64,000 nt of DNA from Phytopythium helicoides (GCA_024867545.1 JANFNE010000021.1:310001-374000); one strand, 5' to 3'. Positions 33,125 to 44,901 are shown, counted from the stretch's first letter. Numbers and translations are program-made. The notes: generated by a model not told the origin, from the sequence alone.

Positions 33125-33286
33125 CATACAAACTCCAAGTGGCCGAAACCCCTCTTCAAATTCTCCCAGACAGCTCTCAGGACTTCCTGATAGTCAAGAT
33201 GGTATCTGCCCCGAAGTTATTTATTTGGAGTTTGTATGCTCCATGTACTTTACGGCCGAACTTTTCGGCCACTTGGCGTTTGTATG
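33125..33286. mobile_element. MITE-like element, 162 bp with 24-bp terminal inverted repeats
   Basis: The first 24 bp (33125-33148, starting CATACAAACTCCAAGTGG) and the reverse complement of the last 24 bp (33263-33286) differ at one position only. No coding capacity. The outer ends are not flanked by a clear target duplication. Confidence 0.6.
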
Positions 33287-33435
33287 CAGTGGTCGATAGT
33301 AGACGGGGTTCTGCAGGATAATACCAGGATCCAGTACTGAAGAAGGCGCATGATATCAAACATACTCTTACTATTCAATCTCGCTGCAACCGTGAGTACT
33401 CGATAGTAGATATTAGTAAGTAGGATCTACTCTGC

Positions 33436-33657
33436 TCATCCATTGGACATTGTGCGCTTTGCTCGCTCTTCGTTGACAATCTCACGATTGTGCCGAATGA
33501 GCAGTTGCTTCTCTGCGCGAGCACTATCTGTTGTCGTTCTACCATCACTCATTACAATCGAGCCCGTCGAAAAAACACGCTCTTGAAACGCAGTTGAAGG
33601 AACTTTCGCAAGCCAAAGCCGAGCAAGAATCGCAACGGACTGGAAATTATGAGCTCG
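33436..33657 (-). pseudogene. hAT-family transposase remnant (C-terminal dimerisation domain)
   Basis: The minus strand gives an uninterrupted frame of about 73 codons with the hallmark hAT C-terminal motif: HNFQSVAILARLWLAKVPST, then QERVFSTGSIVMSDGRTTT and AEKQLLIRHNREIV, ending MSNG and TGA at 33436-33438. In hAT transposases this region mediates dimerisation and reads LAR..L..P.TS...ER.FS..G.....R..L......LL..N. The catalytic core upstream is missing: a stop lies at 33658-33660, with repeat sequence beyond. It is therefore a relic, but the surviving part has no internal stops. Confidence 0.8.
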
Positions 33658-34111
33658 TCAGGGCAATATCTAATAGGAGTCGATACTGCCTACTGGTTGT
33701 GATATTAGTACTGACTCCTCTCACAGGCAGCCAAGTACCAGTACTCATATCGAGTACTCATGATCTGAGAGTCAGTACGAGTAAATATCTCACACCTTAC
33801 TATCGACCACTGTTTGTATGCCGTATGCTGTAATTTTTTTATCCGGCCTTTCGTCATGGTCTATGCGCTTGCGGGGGTGTCCGACCTTTGAGACGTCTCT
33901 CGTTCTGGAGGTGCGTGCGGGTGACTTGGCGTTTGTATGCCGCGGGCCCCATACGGTACGCAGCAACGCAAGATCGCGCCAAGGCAATCACGGCCGCATA
34001 CCGGGCGCCAGTCAAACTCCCCCGCCGACGCGCGTCGACTTCCGCGCCATTCGCGAATCCGCCGGCTCCAGCGCAAGCGCTCCCTCCGCTTCCCCTCCGC
34101 CCCGCTTCAAG

Positions 34112-35189
34112 ATGCTCCGCCGCGTCGCCGTCCGCACCGCCCACCACGGTGCGTCGCCCTGTCCGGACACTGTGAGCGCCGATCGCTGACGTCTGCTGGA
34201 CTTGCGCCCACAGCCTCCGCCGCGTCCGCCAACAAGGCGCGCACGTTTCGCCACGTCGACCGCCAAGGCCGCGGGCAAGAAGCAGCCGAGCGCCGTGCTG
34301 CTGGCCGCCGCCGGCGTGGCCGCCGTGGGAGGCCTCGCGCTCACCGACATGGTGAGCGCGCGCGAGGCCAAGGTCGACCTGGACAAGATCAAGGAGGAGA
34401 TCGTTGACATCTTCGAGAAGGACAACTACATGGGCCCCACGCTCGTGCGCCTCGCCTGGCACTCGTCCGGCACCTACAGCAAGCGCGACGGATCGGGCGG
34501 CAGCACGGGCGGCACCATCCGCTTCGAGCCCGAGATCAACCACGGCGGTAACGCCGGCCTGCACCTCGCCGTCAAGGCGCTCGAGAAGGTCAAGAAGAAC
34601 CACCCGGAGATCACGTACGCCGACCTGTACGTGCTCGCCGGCGTGACTATGATCGAGGAGATGGGTGGCCCCTCCATCCCCTTCCGCCTCGGCCGCCCCG
34701 ACGCCGTGAGCGGCAAGGAGTGCACGCCCGACGACCGTCTGCCGGACGCCTGACAAGGGCTCGGAGAAGAAGACCACGCAGCACGTGCGTGACGTCTTCT
34801 ACCGCATGGGCTTCAACGACCGCGAGATCGTGGCCCTCATCGGCTGCCACGCCCTCGGCCGCTGCTACCCCACGCGCAGCGGCTACAGCGGCCCGTGGAC
34901 CAACGCCGAGTGGACGTTCTCGAACGACTTCTTCGTGCAGCTGCTCGAGAACTCGTGGCACTACAAGAAGTGGAACGGCCCGCAGCAGTTTGAGGACAAG
35001 TCGGGCCAGCTCATGATGCTCCCCGCCGACATGGTGCTCGTGCAGGACCCGGAGTTCCGCAAGTACGTCGAGCTGTACGCCAAGGACGAGGAGCTCTTCT
35101 TCCAGGACTTCGCCAAGGCCTTCCAGAAGCTCACGGAGAACGGCGTCAAGTTCCCGCAGTCGGGCTGGCGCAAGTACCTCCCGTTCTAA
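34112..35189 (+). CDS. CCP1: Cytochrome c peroxidase, mitochondrial (class I haem peroxidase)
   Basis: Reduces hydrogen peroxide using cytochrome c in the intermembrane space. Exon 1 begins [12 protein letters not shown] (34112). A 65 bp intron (34149-34213) interrupts the Ala codon. The leader continues basic and Ala/Ser-rich, then has a hydrophobic stretch ([17 protein letters not shown]) fitting a bipartite presequence. Distal haem side: [12 protein letters not shown]. Proximal His: [24 protein letters not shown] and the C-terminal SGWRKYLPF fit the family. Two single-base insertions (near 34246-34248 and at 34751) break the frame and are repaired by removing one T each. Ascorbate peroxidase is the main alternative; the mitochondrial-type leader favours cytochrome c peroxidase. 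Confidence 0.88.
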
Positions 35190-35970
35190 GCTCGCTCGGC
35201 TATCTGGCTGTCGACGTGTAGTCGCCCGTCAGTAGCGTAAAGGGGAGAGCAACCCTGCTGCTGGTGAGATGCAGTCCCACTCGTAGCTTGTAGGCGTTCG
35301 TTCTGGGAGACGAGAGGCGCGTGCGTCGTGACGCCCAGTTTGCTCATCAGGGCCGGGTGGCACGTCGCCACCCGCCTCTCACGTATCCAGGAGCAGTATC
35401 AATCTCAAAAAAAAAGTAACCTCACAACACGTTCCGTTGCGAACCCTCTATCTCGAACGCCTTGCGTCGATCTACTGTAGTCCTGGAACCGCTGCTCACC
35501 CCTCCATTCCAAGTCGTCATGAAGCCATGTGCGCCTCTCGACTACCGCGACGCCGCTTCAATTCTGAAGGCCCCTCCTTCCTGCTCTTCCCGCCGCAACG
35601 CATCTGCTTCAGCCCTGAGGCACGCACGATCATTCGCGAGCCTCGTCACCCACCGGACGCGCCACTCGATGCGCTCCATTTCGCCAGAGCCAACGGCTTC
35701 GCGCATTTTGAAGCCAGCGCCAAGAGCGGACATGGTGGTGATTCCGACGGTCTCGTCAGGTTGAAGTTGGGCTCTTCGCGCTCTGATTGGACAAAACCGC
35801 TGACAGATCAGTCAACAACACGCATGACGTTTCGTGCCTGTTTTAGCTCCAAATCGCCGCTTGAGGCCTATAGTTCATATTGACTTCCCGAGCGTCATGA
35901 CTTGGCTTCCAGATAGCCATTTTGCCTTGGACTTTCCCTCATATCCGCGCAACTACAAGAAGGGGCAGCC
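35190..35970. other. Spacer between CCP and VPS51 genes
   Basis: 0.8 kb; an A-run lies near 35407-35415. Short open frames on both strands (for example 35437-35883) show no recognisable protein features and were not called. Likely 3' end of the peroxidase gene and VPS51 promoter. Confidence 0.35.
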
Positions 35971-38900
35971 ATGCAGGAGGACCATGGCATGGCGCGCATG
36001 CAGGAGCTGCTGAGCAGCTACTACGGCACGCAGGACCAGGCGTCGGCGGCGCAGAGCCGGCGGGACATCGACTCGCAGGGCTTCGACGCGCCATCGTACG
36101 TCAAGGTGCGTCAGCGGCCGAGGGAGCGCGGGGCGGGGGGATCTTTGGCTCACGCGGCGCGGTGCAGGAGCTGCTCGAGACGCAGGGGCTCAACGAGCTC
36201 ATGCGGCGCGACGACCAGCTCATCCGCGAGATCAAGGAGCTCGACACGAGCATGCAGATGCTCGTCTACGAGAACTACAACAAGTTCATCAGCGCCACCG
36301 ACACGATCCGAAAGATGAAGGTGCGCGGCAATTGGCGGACACGGACGGCGACAGGCCCGCTGATGCAAATGCCCCACAACAGACCAACGTGGCCAGCATG
36401 GAGGATGAGGTGGAGCGTGTCGTGGGTAGTATGGACGCCATCACGGCCAAGAGCGAGAGCATCAACGTGGCGCTCGCGCCGCACCGGTCCAAGGTCGAGA
36501 AGCTCATCGGCGTGCGCCGCCTGCTCAAGCGCCTCGAGTTCATCTTTGAGCTACCGCAGCGCCTCAACTCGTGGGTTTGCGCTCATACATCGTGCTGTAC
36601 TTGCCCATTTTGCCTGACCCGACCTTCTACTACTTTCTAGGGCCGTCAAGAAGGAAGAGTACGCAAATGCGGCCAAGTACTATTTGCTGGCTCGCCGCAT
36701 TCTCGGCCGATACGAGCACATCGCCTCTTTCAAGGTTATTCGTTCTACTTTGTCTTCAGATGATTTTGTGTTGTTCTAACGGAGTAACTCTCCTCCTTGC
36801 TATTTGTTTAATTACGACAGACCATCCAAGTCGAAGCAGAGAAAATCATTCGCCAGCTAGAAGGAGTCCTTTCCAAGCGACTCAGTGATTCAACACTATC
36901 ATCTGAGGAGGTGAGAGCGGAAGACGCTATAAAATGACTCTCGTCAACTCACAACCTTCTGGACGCTATTGCTGCCGACAGATCTGCGAGTCAGTGACGT
37001 TACTGCACCAACTCGGCAGCTGTACAGATGAGATGCGGCAACAGTTTCTCGACTGGCACCAAGAACACTTTACACGCGACTTGGCTCCATATCAGGTAAC
37101 TATGTGAAGAATTAGTCGTGAATCACTAACCGTGGTCAGTCTTACTAAATAAATGCTTCATGGACAGACTACTCGGGACAGCGAGTCGGTTGCCGTTTTC
37201 TTGGCTCGAATCAACAGCAACATACTCATCCGCATTACACGGGTGTACGCAACATATAAGGATCTCTTTCTGTCAGGCAATGGTACCAACGAAAAAGCCG
37301 AGTCACGTCGGGCAGTGACCCATCGAGATGATGCATTCATGGGCTTTGTCAAAGACACGTTCGAACTCTATCTCGGGGCCTGCGAGCGCCAATTTCGCCG
37401 CTCCTATCAGGAATTCGTACGTGCAAGACAAATTTCTTCTCGTTCTTGACTGGTGTTGGGTGACTCACTTGCTATATCAATCTCAAATTTAGGGCACTGT
37501 TGAGGAAGTCCTCGCTTTGGAAGACTCCAGTGTGGATACGGATGACCATGATCGCGATGATCGTTATAGCTCCAATGATCTTGGAACTGATGACGACTAT
37601 GCAGTGCTTATGCGCGTGCTCAAGCACTTCCTTGCCAACGTGAAGCGCGCAGACGCTATCATGCCAATCTGCCGCCTGGAGAGCCAAGCTATCGAAGTTG
37701 TTGAAACCTGTGTGCGAGTGCAGATCGATGCGGTGTTCCAACGCCTCCGTCAGGAAACCATCGGTATGCTAACTGCATCCTACGACCAGGCGAATCGTGC
37801 CCTACGCATGTCGAAGGCTACTGCAGGCAGCACTGGCGCAAGTGAGATGGCAGAATGCAATGTTGAGCCCCTGGCTCACCAGACAGCTGCGAAACTCAAG
37901 CAAATGACCCAGCAAGTGCTCGCTCAAATGGAGCCATTTGTTCAGACTGGCGCAGCTCATTTTGCTGAGCTGCAATTCCTCTTCTCAGATGTGGTACAGA
38001 GCCAGTTTTATCAATTCCTACGATGGTTCAACACTGCTGTCATGACGTACACGGAACCAAAGCGCGCGTTCAGTGATGCAGTGGATAACTTTTCGTTGCC
38101 GTGGTTGGAACCGACGCCGCCTTTTGCGCTTTTTCCTTGCATTCGTTTGTCGCGAAATGGCAGCAGACGGTATTGCAGAGTGCGTGCGTGGGACTCATTG
38201 AGTGCCTTCCAGGCTCGGCATTCCTGGCTGACGCTGATGGCAGCGCCGCAGCAAGTAGTCGGGGCAAGAAAATGCGCCAGATGGACGTGGCACACATGAT
38301 TGAAGTATCGCGTGACACGGCATCCGAGCTACTGCAATGGGTTGCTCGCTTCTACGGTGACCAGCTGTGTTCTTTGATAGACAAGGGCTTTCACGCGACT
38401 TCGTGGAGCGAGATGGACGAGGAGCCTCGCAGCGTACAAGAAATGGCTGTCGCTGTCGTAGAGACAGCTCTGCGTTCTGGCAAGGAGATTGCACTGTCAC
38501 TCGGAGATTCGCAGTACCAGTCACGGACGTCCAGTCGTTCGAGTACGGATTCGTTCCGCCGACGGTCAGGGCGGAGCACTTCGTTCCCGAGGCGCTGGAG
38601 TCTCGGCCATGTCGCTGGATGTTGAGCGCATTTTCTCTAAAAACGTTCCAATTTTTTCGCCCCCTCCGAACGATGCCACGGCACATTGGTTCGTCGCGGG
38701 GATGCTTCGAATGGCGTTCAAGGCGTTCGGGGAGTGGGTGCGTCTCGAGGAGCTTTCAGTTGCGGGTCTCCAGCAGATCAGCTGAATGCCGAGTTCTTAC
38801 GCATCGCCGCGCTGTCACATCTCGGAGTCGACTCAAGTCAGCAGGAAGAGCTGGAAAGCTTGCTGTCTGATTTACTCTCGATCGCCCGCGAGCGTGCAAC

Positions 38901-38982
38901 AGAAGACACATTGATGGAGCAGAGTAGAATTGTGGCGATTGTGAGCACGCGCAGTGCGCAAGTGCTGACGCGGAGAGGGTGA
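35971..38982 (+). CDS. VPS51: VPS51 (Fat-free homologue), GARP/EARP tethering-complex subunit
   Basis: Subunit of the tether that receives endosome-derived vesicles at the trans-Golgi. The diagnostic segment is [19 protein letters not shown], then [19 protein letters not shown] and, across an intron, [15 protein letters not shown], followed by [19 protein letters not shown]. Introns with GT-AG ends and in-frame joins: 36106-36167, 36321-36382, 36571-36640, 36735-36820, 36911-36981, 37096-37167 and 37419-37492. The helical C-terminal half continues through a frame change near 38100 and two more near 38520-38620, and ends SAQVLTRRG at 38982. The first ATG of the open first exon is at 35971; a second (MARMQELL) lies seven codons in. 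The 3' end overlaps the convergent phosphodiesterase frame by about 110 bp. Confidence 0.88.
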
Positions 38983-41900
38983 GCTGGCGTAGGTGAGGCA
39001 AGATTTGTTGCGAAGTGGTGTGCGAATGCGAGAGTTACACGACATGTGATTGCATGCAATATTAGTTTGAGCCGCTAGACTTGCTATAGTTGTACGAGAA
39101 TCAGACCGCGCATCTGCAGTTGGATTTAGCATTCGGGCGCTGTCTCCGCGTACATAGGAAATGGGAGGGCGTTCAATCGTCTCGCTTTGGAGCTTGTCAA
39201 GATCGGCACGGTAGCGATCAAAGTTAGCCTCGAGTGCATCGGCAAATATGCGCAAGTCTGGGAAGAGTGTAGCAAGTGGCAGCCACACGGGACGCAGCAC
39301 ATAGTTTATGAAGTTCATCTGTACCGGTGATGCGGGTGCGAACTTGGTGCAGATTTGCCATATATGACTCGACGTGCACGCGCAGTTCGGCTTCGTGTCG
39401 CGCTTGGTTCTGAAACTCGGTCAGCATGCGCATCCCCCATCGTACAGCTTGTGCGTATGGCAGTGCTTGTGCAGAGAGGTCCGCAGCATGCAATAGCACA
39501 CCTAAAAGTGCGGGCTTCTTATCCATGAGCGTGCGACGAGAGGATGAAGACGATGAGACTGTAAGAGCCTCGAGTGCCTTACACTTTTCAAAATGCTTTC
39601 CCATATCAGTGGCTAGGATGCATGTGATGATCAACCGTCGTGCGCGGGCAAACTGTGGCCGAGTCAGGTTCTCGAGTACATTCGCTGGCGGATGGCTCAA
39701 TATGATAAACATGACACGGCAGTGGTGACGCTCGAGCACGGCGTCGTCGTTGTGTGTGAGCGCCATCTGGCTACACGATTTGATCTCAAAGTCGTTGTTA
39801 TTGCCAGGATGGTCGATATCATGGCACAGCGCAGCAAGAAGCATGGATAGCTTTTCGAGTGGTGAGAACAGCGTCGGTATCAACTCGCTTGAGAATCGAG
39901 TAGGTGGCGTGCGTCACTTGAAAACCATGCTGGAGATTGTGAAATGGGTTGGCGCGATAGTGAGTCGCCACATGCGAGAGGAAGGTCGCAAACTTATCGC
40001 CGCCAATACGAAACGTTTCGAAAAACCCCAGCACGCGAAAGATAATGCTCGTCGCGAGAGCCACGTCCGGGTTCGACAAATCCAAACAGTTGAAGTCCCA
40101 CTGATCGACGTCTCCAATGCCAATGATCACACTACTTGCTTCTCGGCCTGGTGAAGAGCCTATCATGCCCGCTACGATCGATCTCCGCGTCGGTGGTGAA
40201 ACGTCTTCAGCAAAGTCAGAAGTGAAACTACTGTCTGCAGACTCTGATAATGATGGCTCAGAGTTATCGGCTGTAGTATCATCGATACCTCCATCATCCT
40301 CACTCCCGTTCGCGTCCATGAAGAGTCCGATATCGAGCGGGTCAACAGGCTGACAGTATTTATGCACAAGCGAAGAGATGATTTGCGACTCTGTTACTGG
40401 TTCTGGGTTGACATGGCTGATTACAGCTGTGACCACCGGCACTGCGACTGGCTCGGTAGCCGTGATGGATGACGGGTGAGCATGAAGCGTGTTGTCAAGT
40501 CCACAATCCGAGACAACCTTTGTAGTATGAGATGTCAAGGGATAGTCGGCCGAGTGCAAACTGGATTTCACGGCACAGACGTCCCATGTTGACAGTATCA
40601 ACTGTCGTAAATGGAGCGATGTGGCCATCGTCGAGCTTGTTAATGCCCATTGCGACGGCCACGATTTTGGGCTTGTTAGCCGGCGCGTGATCCTCAAACA
40701 CTGGCAGGCACAGCACACTTGTCGTGTGATAACCAGTTAGTTGGTCGACGCTAGGATCAAACAACGCGTGCGAGTAGGCGTCTCGGGTGCATACAGTCTC
40801 GCCTGTTGATGCTACTAATCCCGAGATGCCTCGAGAAAGTGGCATGCGCACATTCTGCCCATCCACTTGCGAAATCCATAACTCCTTCTTGAGGTGATCC
40901 ACTAGCAGCAGCCCGAATCTATCACAGCCAAGAAGCTTCTTCCCTTCTTCAGTCACAACACTCACAAACTCGGCAATATCCGATGAAGTAGCGACGAAAT
41001 CGGCGAGCTTGAGTCGCGCCTCTGTGAGCTGCTGAGATGTAACGACCTCGCGCAATAGATTGGACTTATGTAAAGCGATACCTGCTCCATCGGCCACATA
41101 GTTGAGATACAAAGCATCTTCAGGTGAAAACTCATCGCTGCCGTCTGCCTTATTGGAGGCACAAATGACCGCCAGCACATTCGAGTCAGCATCTTTGACA
41201 GGCGCGCAAAGAACCTGGTTCGTCAAGAAATTGGCTTTCATATCATAGCTAGGATCAAATTCAGGATGCTCACGTGCTGCATTGGTCAGCACAAGCTGCC
41301 CAGTGCGCATGACGAAACCAGCAATCCCGTTGTGCTCCGTTAGCAATTCGTCCTTCACATTTGGAGCGGAGCTGTGGTGGCTCACGTTATAGAATTCGTC
41401 GGAACCCTCGTCACGTACGTAGAGAGCAATCTTCTCGGCGCCTAACAGCTCATACGATACAGGATACAATCTGCGAAAGAACGCGCGACGTGTCCACCTC
41501 GGCTGATATGTTTCGGTTGAGCTTGATGAGGCATTCAATCCGGCTCTGTGCTGTCTGGTGTGCGCGCTCGAGGCGCTACGTTCCATATAGCTGTGCCCGT
41601 GATGGCGCAGATGTAGGCAAAGCTTTCTTTCTCGCCAGGCGTGATACCTTCTAATGAAGCTGTAGATGCCTTTATGGAACCCGCTGAAACTGTAGACTCA
41701 TCTTCCCCACCAGTACCCGCGAGCGGGTGCTTGCGGGTGATGACTTGGAACACCCCAACAAGGATACCGTGCGCGTTGAAAATCGGAACGCAAAGTAGCG
41801 CATCTGGCTCAAAATCGAGCAGCTCCAGCTGATCTTCGAACAAGTCAAACAGATCCGAGTCCCCCACATCGCGCACTTCTAGCTGCTTTCCTGTCTGTTT

Positions 41901-42666
41901 GCAGTTGTAGAGACAGATGAGCACATAAGCTCACAGCAAATCATCGATCCAACACGAGCAGGATATCGTACCAACACGACGCGACCGAATGTTGTCGTCG
42001 AGTCTACAGTCACTGTGCCTTCCTCCATATAGTTCTTACCGGGCAGCTCAACTGGCGGGTTGGAAAACAGCTCCACTGCGTCCTTTTTGTCGTTCAATAT
42101 GCCTAGCGTGTATTTCTCGGCGCCAATGGTTGTCTGTGCGGCTCTCAGTGCGCGGCTTACAACCTCGAGGTAGTCGCCCGTTTGGGAAATCTCTCGTGTA
42201 GCCTCCATCAGCGCGCGGAGCTACGGAAGTGAATACACGATTAGCTACAAGTCATTGTGCCCTCATGAATGCGTCGATCGCAACGCACGTTCTCCTCTCG
42301 GGCAGCAAGCCTTGTCATTTCTTGGGTCTGCTCACCAATGAGATCCCGGATGCTAGATGAAAAGAGTTCGCTTCTCGAGCGATGGCGATAAAAGGATCCG
42401 TCGGAGGCTGCATCAGTAGGTCTCCGACGAGGACTCGAACCATTCAACTGTCCTCGACGGTCGCCACTAACATCCGTTCGGAATGCCACGCACTTGTCGA
42501 GTTGCACCTGGCGCTTGGCGAGCTGCTTCTCAAGCTCCTTGACCTCAAGCTCTGCCTGAGCAAGCTCCTCAGATAACTGGTTCTTGACTGCGAGCCCTGC
42601 TCGGACGCTAGCCACGACTTCCCTCAGCGCTTCGGCCGGAACTCGCAGTAGTTGAGCGTCTCCCAT
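38872..42666 (-). CDS. Cyclic-nucleotide phosphodiesterase with three GAF domains (paralogue 2)
   Basis: Same architecture as 29388-33047. From MGDAQLLRV (42666): coiled-coil (AELEVKELEKQLAKRQVQLD), GAF-A (GAEKYTLGILNDKKDAVELF ... TFGRVVL, then after an intron near 41900-41970 LLCVPIFNAHGILVGVFQV), GAF-B (LLGAEKIALYVRDEGSDEF ... VICASNKADGSDEFSPED) and GAF-C (LLGCDRFGLLLVDHL ... GYHTTSVLCLPVFEDHA). The catalytic core has NPFHNLQHGFQV, ALCHDIDHPGNNN, HNDDAVLERHHC and LHAADLSAQALPYAQ. An acidic Ser-rich insert (about 40150-40340) precedes the catalytic domain and is absent from paralogue 1. Frame changes occur near 41550, 40510, 39890 and 39320. An open frame extends upstream to 43281 but overlaps the divergent CRT-like gene, so the internal start is preferred. 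Confidence 0.88.
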
Positions 42667-43222
42667 CGTGGCAAACGTCGATTTCAGACAGTCAGACGAA
42701 TTGGGAATAGTCGCCTTGGTGGGGTCGAAAACGTCTGCTGTCACGAGGTCACGCGTGCCAACGAGCTGTTCGACCCAGCCGCTTCTGTTCCATGAATGGG
42801 TCTCGGTCGGCTCGTTGCTGGAAAACCGTAGGCTGACTTTTATATTTCGTGGTGCTGGGCCGGCTTTTGACTTTCCCGTCAACCTTTTCATTCTCTTTCC
42901 GCTTGTCCTTTTCTTCGTGACTTTCTTGCCGGCATCCATGTTCCCGTAGGCCCTCACTGCCTGCAGTGCTGCTCGACCAACGTGATTCCACCCAGAGGTC
43001 CACGAAGTCGAAAGTGAAAAGTGCCGCGGGCCGATGGATCGCGTTGCTCTTTCCTGCCGCTGCACTTCGTGTGCCGCACACCACGTCCCCTGTTTCTGGC
43101 ATGATGCGCGATCTGAAGCGCAGAATCCGGGCATCGTCTCACTGCTGCGTCTGCGCGCTCCGCCAACTCCGCCAGTTCCGCCAACTCCGCCAGTTCCGCC
43201 AACTCCGTCAGCTCCGGCCGCG
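42667..43222. promoter_or_regulatory. Divergent region between phosphodiesterase 2 and CRT-like genes
   Basis: Carries the promoters of both genes. The minus-strand frame of the phosphodiesterase remains open through here (basic Lys-rich reading around 42850-42945), so part may be an alternative N-terminus. No clear core promoter element recognised. Confidence 0.35.
43160..43212. repeat. Short tandem repeat, 18-bp unit
   Basis: CCAACTCCGCCAGTTCCG repeats just under three times directly before the CRT-like start codon (43223). Small satellite with probable leader-length variation; no function implied. Confidence 0.8.
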
Positions 43223-44787
43223 ATGGACGTCAAGCGGCTGCTGTGGGAGTCGAAGCTCGCGATCGCGCTCGTGCTGCTCATCGCGGCGCGCTGTGTGGAT
43301 CGCGTGCTCTACACGTGCGTGGCGGTCGAGGGGCCGGTCGATGGCAGCGGTGAGCGCTGGCTGACGCGGTTTGTGTGGCAGCCGCATCACGTACGACTAC
43401 ACGGCCTTCCTGTGGTACTTCTCCAACGTGATCCTCCCCATCGCCTTCCTCGTGTCCTCGCTGCCCGTCGTCGTGTGCGTGGCTGCTGTGAGCTCGAGCT
43501 CTGCTTGGTAATGGTGCTGACTGGCGTGCTGGTTGTTCGGGTGCTGCAGATACAAGGTCTACTTTACCGGTGAGCTCCTCGGCCTTTTTGGTGATGACTG
43601 GAGTCCTGAAATGCGCTGACCAACGGAGTGCTGCTGTCAGATGACATCACGCCCGAGATGAAACAGTTCCCGCACTACAAGTACGTGCTCATGGCGCTCT
43701 TTGACACGCTCTACAACCTGCTGGGGTCCTTCCCTACGCCACACATCGGGTACGTCCGTGGCGGTGTGATTTGGCTTCTGTATAATACTTCCCTGTTAAC
43801 TAGGGCTGCGACCGAACAGAGGCAACCTCGCGAACGTGCTCAACCAGCTCAACCTACCATTCAACATGGTGTTGTCCTACATTTTCCTGTCGACGCGCTT
43901 CAAGCGAGGACACATCCTTGGCTCCATCCTCGTACTGTACGGCGGTCTCGTCAACATGATCCCAGTCTTCACCGGCCAGGAGAGTGCCAACATGCCCGAT
44001 CCAACCGTCGGCTGGATTACGCTCTATATTGTGTCCCTCGTTCCGTCGGCAATGTCTAACGTTTACAAGGAGATCGGGCTCAAGGGCGTGGACCTAGATA
44101 TTTGGTACGCCAACATGTGGATTAGCATCTATCAGATCGTCCTCGGCGTCGCGACTGTATGGACCGTTCGCATCCGGGCATTCAGCGACCCACCAATCGC
44201 GTGGTCCGAACTGATCCCGTACATGTACAAGGCGCATGAGTGTTTCCTCGGCAACCCAGTGGAGCTCGGTGGGAAGGAGCTCCCATGTGACTCGGGTGTT
44301 TTCCAGACATTCATGGTGTTCATCATCTTCAACACCATCTACAACCAGCTCATCCTGTATATTCCTCAAAGAGGGGAGCAGCGTGCTGTTTGTCGTGTCT
44401 TCGGCGGTCGGACTGCCGCTCACCGACCTGCTCTACATGCTGCCGATCCTCACGGGTACAGCCGCGGGTCAAACATTCACCGTCTACGACGGTTTTGCGC
44501 TCTTTGTACTCGTTATGGGACTCCTCGTGTACCACTCCGAGAAGGAAGAGCACCAGAGCGGTTCCATGTCGTTCGAGAAATCGCCAATGTATGCTTCTCC
44601 GACGCTGCAGAAGGCACATCTGATCAAGAAGCGGCGCGGCAAATTTGTGTACCGACAAAGCCCCATGCTTACGCGTAGTGGCAGCGGTGGGAATATGTCC
44701 CAGAAACTGCTCGCGCGCAACGCCAACAACCGCAAGTACGGCGCGACAGATCGGTCGGCGAATCTTGGCGGCGACCTTGCAGTGTAG
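43223..44787 (+). CDS. CRT-like transporter (chloroquine-resistance-transporter family)
   Basis: Ten-helix-type transporter of the drug/metabolite superfamily. Relatives sit in vacuolar or plastid membranes and move thiols, peptides or amino acids. Start MDVKRLLWESKLAIALVLL (43223), with very short exons at the 5' end. Introns are seen at about 43315-43381 (restoring LYTRITYDYTAFLWYF), 43468-43549, 43570-43639 and 43750-43802. Family-typical segments: GNLANVLNQLNLPFNMVLSY, FKRGHILGSILVLYGGLVN, VPSAMSNVYKEIGLKGVDLD, YQIVLG, FQTFMVFIIFNTIYNQLILY and VGLPLTDLLYMLPILTG. One inserted base near 44364. The C-terminal tail is basic and Ser-rich and ends at TAG 44785-44787. Localisation and substrate not determined. 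Confidence 0.85.
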
Positions 44788-44901
44788 ATCAGCAGCATAA
44801 ACTCGAAGATCTTGATGAGTTTGCTCTCTTCATTCTCGTGGATATGTAGGCACGAGCATAGAGCCATGCGTGCAATTTCTCGATACGAACAGTTGGTTTG
44901 C

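Larger units (their letters stand above)
33088..33940. repeat. Nested repeat island around a hAT relic
   Basis: A motif close to CATACAAACGCCAAGTG occurs at 33088-33103 and 33125-33148 in one orientation, and inverted at 33263-33286 and 33924-33940. A separate 13-bp perfect inverted repeat, TGAGTACTCGATA, lies at 33393-33405 and 33748-33760, on either side of the hAT relic. Together this looks like several small terminal-inverted-repeat elements inserted into or beside each other, filling most of the spacer between phosphodiesterase 1 and cytochrome c peroxidase. Confidence 0.6.

Noticed and set aside
35437..35883. 148-codon open frame upstream of VPS51
   Set aside because: Composition is not protein-like, competing frames exist on both strands, and no domain or splice support was seen.
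42667..43281. N-terminal extension of phosphodiesterase 2 to 43281
   Set aside because: It would overlap the first exon of the divergent CRT-like gene and translate the tandem repeat as Gly-rich sequence; a later start at 42666 is more plausible.
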